From Stentor coeruleus (taxonomy: Eukaryota > Ciliophora > Heterotrichea > Heterotrichida > Stentoridae), in the NCBI GenBank assembly GCA_001970955.1, contig MPUH01000263.1, positions 1 to 64,000 on the forward strand: a stretch of 64,000 nt of DNA. Reading direction: 5' to 3'. Within the stretch, counting starts at the first letter, position 1. Each line of letters starts with the position of its first letter. Both the position numbers and the translations under genes were made by a program. The notes beneath the pieces are model-generated. The model saw only the letters and a list, made by a program, of their open reading frames with translations. It ran no database searches and was not told where the DNA came from. Shown here piece after piece: positions 10,740 through 20,277 of the stretch.

Positions 10740-12155
10740 CTAATTAACTAATCCATCAAAACTCGGTTGGCTTCTTCCCATTTTAGCTTCAAATGCAGCT
10801 TTAGCCTTAAATGGATCTGGTGCATCTAAAATTCCCCCATTTTTCATATCTAAAAAATATACGATAAATCCTGTCACTACTCCTATAAACCCAACAATTG
10901 CCAATAAAAAACTGACCCAAAAATATCCATGGCCTTCATGTGTATTATCTTGAATATAACCAATAAAAGGGGGGAAAATAACTAAGCCAAGGTTAGAAAT
11001 TGCATAAACCGTACCAAAAGCAGTGCCATAAAGATGCTCTTCCACAATATAAGATAAAGCACTCCAATAAGTTGTCACATATATAGAATAACTCAGTCCC
11101 AAAAGAGCTAAAAATAAAATCGGATATACAGGACGATCTGAATCAGGACTAAGTAAACACAAAACATGAAACATAGCACCTAATATCGCAGATACAATAA
11201 TAAAAATAACCCTCTTACCAATCTTATCAGCAATATACCCTATAAAAGGGCAAAACAATGCTGCAATCATAAAAGTTAAACTCATAATACTCCCTGATTC
11301 AACATAATCATATCCAAAACGATATTGAAAAAAACCACTTGCTATATATTCAAAACAATAAACACTAGTATCAACTGATAAGCAATTTAATAATAAAATC
11401 CAAAACATAAGGTTTAGTTTTTTTATATCTTTAAATTTGAATTTTTCTGATTCTGGCCTTTCTGAGAATTTTAATTTTCCTATAAGTTTATCTCTTCTAC
11501 TATCCATTGTATTGACGATTATAGCTGAAAGAAGTGAACCAACACAAACTAAAAAACCAACCCAAAGTGCTGTGTTCATATTAGCATCACGGATTATTAT
11601 TGGTTCGAATATATCATTTGCCACTTCACCAAGCATAGAAATTGTAGAGTTTAATCCAAAAGCCATGGATAATTCACGGCTAGCAAACCAGCCTATGACG
11701 ACAACACTTTGGGATAAATCAAGATTATCACCTCCACAGCCGAAAATTCCTCTGCCTAAAAGAGCGATAGGGAAAGACCCGATACTTACTCCAAAAGCAA
11801 AGATAGCATGACCAGCTGTAACTAGTATTGAACTTAAATATACTAGAAACCTTGCCCCAAATTTATCCATGAGAATACCTCCTATAATGGGAGCTATTAA
11901 GTTAGGAAGAGAGTAGATTGAATAAAGCATATTGAATTCAACTGATGACATGCTAAGTTTCTATATGATGATTACTGATTTCAGCTGAACTTCTAAAGCT
12001 GCTGGAGTGTTGTAGACATAATAACTTCCTATGCATAGCCCACATGAGAGTATTAGAAGAATATATCGTTTGTAGGTTGTATTTGGGTCTATAACAAATT
12101 TATCATTTTGTTCTTCTATTATGCGAGCTTTGACATCGCATTCATTGCTATCCAT
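10740..12155 (-). CDS. MFSD1-like major facilitator transporter, copy 1
   Basis: A 466-residue MFS protein with about 12 hydrophobic segments. After a short polar N-terminus, the first membrane segment leads into YNTPAALEVQL and then NMLYSIYSLPN, the order typical of MFSD1 (lysosomal MFS proteins; the animal one exports dipeptides with partner GLMP). GRGIFGCGGDNL corresponds to the conserved family loop. The gene is spliced: a 15-nt intron at 11961-11975 (gtaatcatcatatag) joins the 64-codon first frame to the long one. This is the first of three head-to-tail copies; copy 2 is about 88% identical by eye. Substrate and organelle are inferred from family only. Confidence 0.88.
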
Positions 12156-12544
12156 AATAATAAGTCACCATCTTATAAACTTCAACTAGCTAAAATTTTT
12201 TTTAGCTTTTTGAATGGAATTTTATGTGCAGTAAAGAAGACTTTGATGAAGTTTTGCATTTATAGAGGCTTTTATACTGACAAAATGACTTGCATTTATA
12301 CATAACACTTTTTTACGCAGTTAGTTTAATACAATTTTCAAGTTCAAGAGTTCTATTTTATTATTCTTATCAAATCACGGTTCAAATAACCCCTACTGAC
12401 TACATAGCATATCTGATTTTACTATATACTTCTTTCAGTCACACACAAAATATTTATCCTAAAATCTTTTTTTAACACTAATACAGTTGACATTCCACTC
12501 TAAACATACAAATTTTATAAAAATTATTTCAATTATAGAAGTTA
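12156..12544. other. Intergenic spacer in MFSD1-like array
   Basis: Contains the 5' leader of copy 1 and 3' flank of copy 2. The first 170 bases are clearly similar to 13961-14130 upstream of copy 2, so the duplication included the promoter region. Open frames here have no coding character. Confidence 0.6.
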
Positions 12545-13960
12545 CTAATTAACTAATCCATCAAAGCTTGGTTGGCTTCTTCCCATCTTAGCTTCAAATG
12601 CAGCTTTAGCCTTAAAAGGATTTGATGCATTTAAAATTCCCCCATTTTTCATATCTATAAAATATACAATAGTCCCTGTCACTATTCCTACAAATCCAAG
12701 AATTGCCAATAAAAAACTGACCCAAAAATACCCATGACCTTCATGTGTATTATCTTGAATATACCCTACAAAAGGGGGGAAAACAGTCAAACCAAGGTTA
12801 GAAATTGCATAAACCGTACCAAAAGCAGTACCATAAAGATTCGGATCCACAGTATAGGATATAATACTCCAAAAAGTCGTCCCATATATAGAAAAACTCA
12901 GTCCCAAAAGAGCTAAAAATAAAATCGGATATACAGGACGATCTGAATCAGGACTAAGTAAACACAAAACATGAAACATAGCATCTAATATCGCAGATAC
13001 AATAATAAAAATACCCCTCTTGCCAATCTTATCAACAATATACCCTATAAAAGGACAAAACAATGCTGCAATCATAAAAGTTAAACTCATAATACTCCCT
13101 GCTTCAACATAATCATATCCAAAACGATATTGAAAAAAACCACTTGCTATATATTCAAAACAATAAACACTACTAACAACTGTAAAGCAATTTAATAATA
13201 AAATCCAAAATATAATGTTTAGTTTTTTTATATCTTTAAATTTGAATTTTTCTGATTCTGGCCTTTCTGAGAATTTTAATTTTCCTATAAGTTTATCTCT
13301 TCTACTATCCATTGTATTGACGATTATAGCTGAAAGAAATGAACCAATACAGACTAAAAAGCCAACCCAAAGTGCTGTGTTCATATTCGTATTACGAATG
13401 ATTATTGGTTCGAATATATCATTTGATACTTCACCAAGCATAGAAAATGTAGAGTTTAATCCAAAAGCCATGGATAATTCACGGCCAACAAACCAGCCTA
13501 CAATGATAATATTTTGGGATAATTCAAGATTATCACCTCCACAGCCAAAAATTCCTCTGCCTAAAAGAGCGATAGGAAAAGATTCAATGATTACTCCAAA
13601 AGCAAAAATAGCATGGCCAGCTGTAACTAGTATTGAACTTAAATATACTAGAAACCTTGCCCCAAATTTATCCATGAGAATACCTCCTATAATAGGGGCT
13701 ATTAAGTTAGGAAGAGAGTAGATTGCATAAAGCATATTGAATTCAACTGATGACATGTTAAGTTTCTATATGATGATTACTGATTTCAGCTGAACTTCTA
13801 AAGCTGCTGGAGTGTTGTAGACATAATAGCTTCCTATACATAGTCCACATGAGAGTATTAGAAGAATATATCGTTTGTAGGTTGTATTTGGGTCTACAAC
13901 AAATTTATCATTTTTTTCATCTATTATGCAAGCTTTGACATCGCATTCATTGCTTTCCAT
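12545..13960 (-). CDS. MFSD1-like major facilitator transporter, copy 2
   Basis: Same length (466 residues), same 15-nt intron sequence (13766-13780) and same gene structure as copy 1. The DNA is identical over long blocks, for example the cytoplasmic loop containing KFSERPESEKFKF. Differences are concentrated in membrane segments: SQNIIIVGWFVG against SQSVVVIGWFAS, and FSIYGTTFWSIISYTVDPN against YSIYVTTYWSALSYIVEEH. This pattern suggests recent duplication or gene conversion with change focused on the transport path. Role as for copy 1, inferred from the MFSD1 family. Confidence 0.88.
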
Positions 13961-14323
13961 AATAATAAATCACCATCTTATAAACTTCAACTAGCTAATT
14001 TTTTTAGCCTTTTGAATAGATTATTATGTACAGTAAAGAAGATAATGAAGTTATGTATTTATAGAGGCTTTATTTTGACAAAATGACATTTATATATAAA
14101 AGATTTTACTCTGTTAGTTTAATGTAATTTTCAGGTTCAAGAGTTCTATTTTATTATCCTTATCAAATCACGATTCAAATAACCCCTATCAACTACATAG
14201 CATATCTGATTTTAATATACTATTTTCAGTTACAATACAAAACACTTATCCTAATTATTTTTTTTCAAACCTAAATAGCCTATTTTCTTAAATTATGCTA
14301 ATCCATAATGTTAAACTATAAAC
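13961..14323. other. Intergenic spacer in MFSD1-like array
   Basis: The 5' leader of copy 2, similar to that of copy 1, followed by the 3' flank of copy 3. No gene seen. Confidence 0.55.
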
Positions 14324-15719
14324 TTAGCTTATTGTGCATATTTTTGAAGGTTCTAATTCCTTTTTCCTTGCAACTGGGTCTGCTGAATGTAAAATCCCTC
14401 CCTGTTTAGTATCCATAATGTATACTATGACTCCAGTAACAATACCTAATGATCCAGTAACCCCAAGACAAAATGATACCCAATAATATCCATGATCAGC
14501 ACTACTATTATCCTGAATATATCCAATAAGTATTGGGAATACCACTAATCCTAAATTAGAAACCGCATAAGTTGTCCCGAAAGCTGTTCCAATCAGCTTA
14601 GGTTCAACAATATATGATATAGCTGCCCAATATACAGTAACATATATCGAATACCCAAGTCCCAAAAGCACAAGGTACAAAATAGGGTATATAGGTCGAT
14701 ATGAATCTGGAGTAAACATACAGCAAAAATGAAACAAAGTTACACAAACCGCAGAAACCATAATAAAAATTACTCTTTTTCCAATCCTATCTGTTATAAA
14801 CCCTATCAAAGGACAAAAAATTGCTGATATAAAAAATGTTATACTCATAATACTACCTGCTTGTACATAATCATAATGAAACCTTGTCTGATAAAACCCA
14901 CTAGCTATATACCCAAAACAATAAACACTTGTATCTACAGCAATACAATTAACAAGCAAAATCCAAAAAAGTGCACTAAACTCTTTAATATCCTTAAACC
15001 TAAACCTTTCACTCTCTGGTAACTCTGACTTTTCCTTAATCCCAAGAAGTTTATCTCTTCTTTTATCCATAGTATTCAAAAATATCGCAGCAATAAATGA
15101 AGCTACACATACTAAAAACCCAACCCAAAGCCCAGTAGTTACATTAGAAAAACTGACAATTATTGGTTCTATATTATCATTAAGTACACTTCCTAATAAA
15201 GATAATGTAGAATTTAAACCAAAAGCCATAGATAATTCTTTACCTGTAAACCAGCCTATAACAATAACACTTTGTGCAATATCTAAGTTTTCTCCACCAC
15301 AGCCAAATACTCCTCGGCCAAGTAAAGCTATAGGAAAAGAGTTTATGCTGACTCCAAATGCAAAAATAGCTTGGCCTATTGTTACAAAGGCAGAACTTGC
15401 ATATATTAGGGCTCGGGAACCGAATTTATCCATGAGAAAACCCCCAATTAAAGGAAAGACTATATTTGGAAAAGAGTAGATGGAGTATAGCATATTGTAT
15501 TCAATTGAAGACATATTCATTTTCTATATAGGATTTTACATGCTTAAGTTGAACTTCTAAGGCTGCAGGATTGTCGTAAGCGAAATAACTCCCGATGCAG
15601 AGAAGACATGAGAGAAAAAGCATTAAAAAACGCTTACGAGTTGTTGCTGGATCAGTTGGAGGAGGCTTATCATCAGTGACTAGGCAGATCTCTGCATCAC
15701 ATTCGTTCTTTGTATCCAT
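14324..15719 (-). CDS. MFSD1-like major facilitator transporter, copy 3
   Basis: The oldest-looking member of the array: about 459 residues with the same N-terminal signature (FAYDNPAALEVQL) and the loop GRGVFGCGGENL, but diverged throughout and with a different C-terminal tail. A 16-nt intron (15524-15539, gtaaaatcctatatag) lies at the equivalent position to the introns of copies 1 and 2, showing that the intron predates the array. It is transcribed in the same direction, upstream of the others. Function is inferred from the family (endolysosomal solute export). Confidence 0.88.
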
Positions 15720-17099
15720 ATATTTATCTCATATAAAAGAAAGGATGACCAAGTATTTTTACTAGGTTAAATGGAGAAATAGCTGTGATATGATGATAGA
15801 TAAGGAAAATTTTTATGATATTCTGATTTTGTTATAGTTTTTAAGGGTAGGATATTGAATATGCTCTTTTTGTCAACAGAAATTCAGTTAAGATTGATTA
15901 GAGAGTGATGATTCTTATTGAGAAGAGATTAATGAGCTGAAGGGTTGATGATTAGATTGCGGAAAAAACATTTGGAATGGGTTTAAAAACTAAGTTTGTA
16001 ATTATATGCTAGAATATAATTAAAAGGAATTCTGTTTTAAGGATATAAAGTCGGTGTATATCTTTAAAAATCCCTCAAATTTATTTTTCAGGCAGAACTT
16101 GGGGTTTTCAATGCAATATTTAAGATTTACACAAGCTTATGATTTTGTATAGGCTAAATTATTTTATAGAATAAGGTTCATATCTGAGACCAAGTATAAG
16201 TAAGATATAAGGAGTGTGTGTTTAAATGATAGACAATTTATTTCTGAAAATTAATGGAAATTGGGTCTTGTGCTTATTGATAAAATATTAGCCTTCAAAG
16301 AATATATAGTTTTGGTTAGATATTATTTGTATATGGAGGTAAAAATAATGATAGCCTTAAGAAGTAAACAAGAATATAGATATTATTACAATTAGATCTA
16401 CTATTTTTAATAAGTAATTATATTTGTATCTAGTTTAATATACTCACTTATGATATGATATTTGCATTATATATTACATACTATTTTACCTGATTAAATA
16501 TAAGAACTTTAACAACATAAAGTAAAATTTGAAATATAAAAATGCAGACTATAAAAATTTAGAACTCAGGTGAAAAATCATATTTTCCCTTTGGTATGCA
16601 TAGGACATTACAAAACCCCAAGAACTTTGAATTTGATTAGATCTAAAATCATTTGAAATAAACCCATATTAATATATCTTTATACAGCATCTATCAAGAA
16701 AATCGAATTTTTTATATAAGCATTCAATTATAAATATAAAAATAATTCATATCCAGGACATTATATTACGAACTATATACTAATATCTTTATAATAAGAC
16801 AATTTAATAGCTATACAATTATTCATACTACTCTAAAGCCTTTAAAAACAAATAATCCTAATAACCTAAAACCTTTAAAAACAAATAATTCTAATAATAG
16901 TTTTCAATGCCTAACCACATATCAAAAACCTTTAATATCATTTCACTCTTAATAAACATTTTCTATATATAAATTTTACTTTAAATTTTACCTCAAGCAT
17001 AATAATAAATCCATTCTAATTCCACAGCATTCCTATCTTAACCCATTAACCATGAACCTAATTTTCCTAAAGCTTATCTTCAATAAATATAAAAATAAA
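15720..17099. other. Intergenic, 1.4 kb
   Basis: The left 250 bases are relatively G-rich (5' flank of the minus-strand transporter); the right 250 bases are C-rich and G-poor (3' flank of the minus-strand Atg8 gene). In between is AT-rich DNA. A short complex stretch at about 16560-16650 has a minus-strand frame ending in a stop, but it is too short to call. A 33-bp imperfect tandem duplication lies at 16839-16900. Confidence 0.55.
16839..16900. repeat. 33-bp imperfect tandem duplication
   Basis: The unit begins cctttaaaaacaaataat and recurs after 33 bp at 16872. Confidence 0.75.
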
Positions 17100-17453
17100 T
17101 TATCTATTCCCATAAGTAGAATGCATGCCATACTTCAGATACAAAAACCCATCTTCATTTGCATCATTTTGATAAATATCGTACATCATTCGATCTCCAG
17201 ATAAAATTTGTCCGTTTTCTGTGGCAACATAAAGCGCATCACTTCTATTCAATTCAATTTTTTCCCTTAAATATTGAAGGAACATTCCAACATTATAATC
17301 AATCGGGCATAAGCATTTTGGCTTGATTTCTTTGATATTGTATTTTTCATCTTTTTCTATTATTAAAGGGATTTTTTCAGGCCAGCATCGTCGGACTGTA
17401 CTTGATTCAATTTTTCTCTTTTCTAGATCAATGTTCTTTTGATATTTACTCAT
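17100..17453 (-). CDS. ATG8: Autophagy-related ubiquitin-like protein Atg8
   Basis: A 117-residue protein of the usual Atg8/GABARAP length. Recognisable elements in order: the N-terminal helix with LEKRK, RCWPEKIPLIIEK in place of KYPDRVPVIVEK, CLCPIDYNVGMFLQYLREKI in place of the conserved strand and helix, and GFLYLKY near the end. The C-terminus is TYGNR, so Gly115 would be exposed by Atg4 after removal of two residues and joined to phosphatidylethanolamine on autophagosomes. It is more diverged than usual: Cys and Trp replace common residues at the first strand, so it may be a specialised paralogue. Single exon, isolated between long spacers. Confidence 0.9.
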   Translation of the reverse strand: MSKYQKNIDLEKRKIESSTVRRCWPEKIPLIIEKDEKYNIKEIKPKCLCPIDYNVGMFLQYLREKIELNRSDALYVATENGQILSGDRMMYDIYQNDANEDGFLYLKYGMHSTYGNR

Positions 17454-17648
17454 ATCAGAAAATAATTATTGTTAATAATAGATTTTTTTATGTAAAAAGG
17501 TTTAATTTTGTATGTAAAAAATAAAGTTTGAGGTCTTAGGTTTGAAATATTAGGAATTATGATAGGTTTTATGGATAAGAGTTGGGCTATAGAAGATTTT
17601 AGAGACTTTTAAATAAAAAATTTGTTGGGAATATGATAATAAGAAGGG

Positions 17649-17880
17649 TTTTAAAATATTCGGAGTAGTTTTTTTTAGGAATAAAGTATGAGATAGATAG
17701 GAAAATATATAGGGATAATATGATTATTGAAAATGACACTAGGTTGATAAAATGGTCTAGATTTTAAAATATTCGGAGTAGTTTTTTTTTTTAGGAATAA
17801 AGTATGAGATAGATAGGAAAATATATAGGGATAATATGATTATTGAAAATGATACTAGGTTGATAAAATGGTTTAGATTT
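17649..17880. repeat. 113-bp tandem duplication
   Basis: Two near-identical copies start at 17649 and 17762 with ttttaaaatattcggagtag. The second has three extra T in its T-run and two further substitutions. The duplication is young and lies in a C-poor 5' flank. Confidence 0.9.
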
Positions 17881-18239
17881 TAGGTAATTCGATATAAAGA
17901 TGCTGTTTAAAGATATTTTATGATAATATTAGGCAAAGATAAAAACTTCTTTTCAAGTAAATTAGAAACTATTGATAAATTTAAACAATATCTATTATAT
18001 CAAACTATTTACTTTATATTAGCAAATATGATTGTCCTTGATAAAAAAGTCCCCTTTTCAATTCTTTATTAGCAAATATACATTCATCTATAGTGATATA
18101 CATAATAAGATAAATGGAAAGAAAATATAACTATATAAAATTGCATAAGGTTGCATTTTCGGAAATTTACTAAAGGATTTACTAATTCAAGTAGTAAAAC
18201 AACATTAAATATATTTGTTTTTGGGGATACTAATGCAGA

Positions 18240-18372
18240 GACTAAAAAAGTTCTTAATTATAAGTGATAATTTTATATTTTATTTATATCCATCAAAAAT
18301 TGTATNGACTAAAAAAGTTCTTAATTATAAGTGATAATTTTATATTTTATTTATATCCATCAAAAATTGTAT
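18240..18372. other. Assembly join: 66-bp duplicated ends around one N
   Basis: The 66 bases 18240-18305 recur exactly at 18307-18372, separated only by the N at 18306. This is best read as two contig ends that overlap but were not merged. Confidence 0.85.
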
Positions 18373-18448
18373 CGCTATCTCTGAAGAAATATATTTCTAC
18401 GACAATATTATTAGGTGAACCTATTCTTAATATTATCTTCTACCTAGA

Positions 18449-18700
18449 TTAGTTGCTTTTCTCTCCATTATCTTGGATAAATGCTATCTTTTGAATAAAC
18501 TGATCTTTGTCTTGAACAAACTGATCTTTGTCTTGAACAAACTGATCCTTATCTTGAACAAACTGATCTTTATCTTGAACAAACTGATCTTTATCTTGGA
18601 CAAAGGACTGCATAACCCTTTCAAATTTGCTTTGGACAATATTCATCATTGCTGAAGATAAAAATATCAGAAGCATCAATCCTAATAGCCTTCTCGACAT
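18449..18700 (-). CDS. Small secreted or membrane protein with heptapeptide repeats
   Basis: From the ATG at 18700 the product has 83 residues. Residues about 4-22 (LLGLMLLIFLSSAMMNIV) form a signal peptide or signal anchor. After a short linker come five copies of the heptad FVQDKDQ and a decayed sixth. Each heptad has one hydrophobic pair and five polar or charged residues, so the repeat would give a helix with one narrow hydrophobic stripe rather than a standard a/d coiled coil. No family was recognised. The exact frame of the repeat, the hydrophobic start and the lack of stops support a real gene. Confidence 0.6.
   Translation of the reverse strand: MSRRLLGLMLLIFLSSAMMNIVQSKFERVMQSFVQDKDQFVQDKDQFVQDKDQFVQDKDQFVQDKDQFIQKIAFIQDNGEKSN
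18497..18601. repeat. 21-bp coding minisatellite, five copies
   Basis: Five tandem 21-bp units (aaactgatctttgtcttgaac on the + strand) with a few third-position and other changes, encoding the heptapeptide repeat. Confidence 0.92.
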
Positions 18701-19530
18701 AATCGTCAAATTATTAAATGGATACCAGAAACTAACTTAAAAATATGGCATTTAGCCTATTAAATCATTTTCTATATATAATATCTAAATTTGGTATTTT
18801 AGACTAATTAAAGTCTTTATATAATTTCTTTGTGAATTTTATAAAATATCCTTAAATTTACACACTTTTAGTTTTCGCCTGGTATCTGAAACCCCAAATA
18901 ATAATTATATTGTAAATGCTACTTAATAATGCCAAAATTTTTATTGAAAAGGTCCCATAATTTTCAAAGTAGTAATTTTGAGTTGTTTTCAGATCTAGAA
19001 ATTTAATTTGATTTATGCGTTTTTTTGCAAAAGATCCGATAGCTATTTTTCCTAGAAGAAATACCTGAATCTATAAGGAAATGAGTAGTCTGTAATACAG
19101 CTAAGAGATTCTATAAGCAAGCGCGAAGACTCTGTAAGGTTTATAACAAACTATAGAGATAGGAGGTTTTCTAGGGGCGAAATGGCTAGCAGTAAAATAA
19201 TGAACTTTACCAAGAGAATGCACTTTATTTGGATTCCTAACAAAAGATGGAACAATAAAGGGAGAGCTTTAAATACTTTAGCATAATAAAGCATCTTTAT
19301 ATTTCATTTATCTTGAGTTGATATTCTAAAAAGTTGTAAAACCAAACTTAGATATTTCACAATTAAATTTAAGCCCCTAGTTGATCTTTGCCAAAAGCAG
19401 TAGTTCTTTAATCTAATTTTTAATATAAACAACTGTGAAAACCATATCTTTTTACTGAAAAATACAAATAGTAACTATTAATAGCATTTTTGAGATAACC
19501 TTGTCAAATAATCATATCTAAGTCTAATAA
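18701..19530. other. Intergenic, contains a broken gene
   Basis: The middle of this 830-bp spacer is higher in GC than typical spacers and contains the interrupted minus-strand frame listed separately. The right end is the 5' flank of the Rab gene. Confidence 0.5.
18858..19270 (-). pseudogene. Broken protein-coding gene, family unknown
   Basis: One minus-strand frame reads about 135 codons of ordinary complexity with only two internal stops, including NPNKVHSLGKVHYF, APRKPPISIVCYKPYR, and a hydrophobic C-terminal segment (IKILALLSSIYNIIIIWGF) before a TAA at 18858-18860. The stops are not removed by a 15- or 16-nt intron. No start ATG is apparent. I did not recognise the family. It could be a decayed host gene or part of an element; chance is possible because the opposite strand also has short frames here. 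Confidence 0.4.
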
Positions 19531-20166
19531 ATGTCAGAAGCCGATACTGCAACTTACAAAATTATCATTATTGGTGATGGAAGTGTTGGAAAAACAAGCT
19601 TAGTTATGAGGATTGTAGATAACCAATTCTCATACTCAATGCCAATGACAATAGGTGTAGACAACTACTCACGTGTATTACAAATAAATAGTACAACTAA
19701 AATCAATTTAAGCATATGGGACACTGCAGGCCAAGAGCGATTTTCAGTCGTAGCTCCATCGTATTTCAGAGGAAGCAAAGCTGCTATTATAGTTTATGAT
19801 ATAACCAGAGAAGAAAGTTTTAAAAAAGCTGAATACTGGGCAAAACAAATCATAGAATATGGTGCAACTGATATTAAAGTTATGCTTATAGGAAACAAAC
19901 TTGATCTTGATGATAGAAGAAAAGTATTAAAAAAAATTGCCTTTGACTATGCTAGATGTAATAATATGATGTTTTTTGAAACATCATGTCTTAATGCTAC
20001 AAACGTTGAAACTGCTTTTGTAAGTTTAGCGAAAGAACTACATCATGCAGATGAAAAATCTGAATACACAGTAAATTGCCCAGAAGAGATGAAAGAAAAA
20101 GGTAAGAATATTACACTTGATCATAAGACAGATAAGGTTGTTAAAAAGAAAAAAAGGTTTTGCTAA
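19531..20166 (+). CDS. Rab-family small GTPase, divergent
   Basis: A 211-residue GTPase with all the G motifs: GDGSVGKT at 15-22, WDTAGQE at 63-69, NKLD at 122-125 and ETSCLNA near 150-156. Switch I reads TIGVDNYSR, unlike the usual IGVDF, so the effector face is altered. The C-terminus is a Lys-rich stretch ending RFC, a single terminal Cys instead of CC or CXC; the lipid-attachment mode is therefore uncertain. It would act as a membrane-traffic switch; which compartment cannot be told. Single exon. It lies 111 bp upstream of SIN1 on the same strand. Confidence 0.88.
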   Translation: MSEADTATYKIIIIGDGSVGKTSLVMRIVDNQFSYSMPMTIGVDNYSRVLQINSTTKINLSIWDTAGQERFSVVAPSYFRGSKAAIIVYDITREESFKKAEYWAKQIIEYGATDIKVMLIGNKLDLDDRRKVLKKIAFDYARCNNMMFFETSCLNATNVETAFVSLAKELHHADEKSEYTVNCPEEMKEKGKNITLDHKTDKVVKKKKRFC

Positions 20167-20277
20167 TGTGTTGGACTTGAGGAAGGATTAGATAAGCATA
20201 ATATATTTTATAAGGGTTTTGATTTATCTTGGGATAAAATCAATGGCATAATAGACGAATAAAGTAATTTACACAGT

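Larger units (their letters stand above)
17454..18448. other. Intergenic with tandem repeat and assembly gap
   Basis: Starts G-rich and C-poor (5' flank of Atg8). Holds the 113-bp tandem duplication and the N-containing duplicated join listed separately. No gene seen. Confidence 0.6.

Noticed and set aside
18306-18306. Direct repeats around N as transposon target-site duplications
   Set aside because: Repeats of varying length (34 to 85 bp) directly abut a single N with no insert; assembly overlap is simpler.
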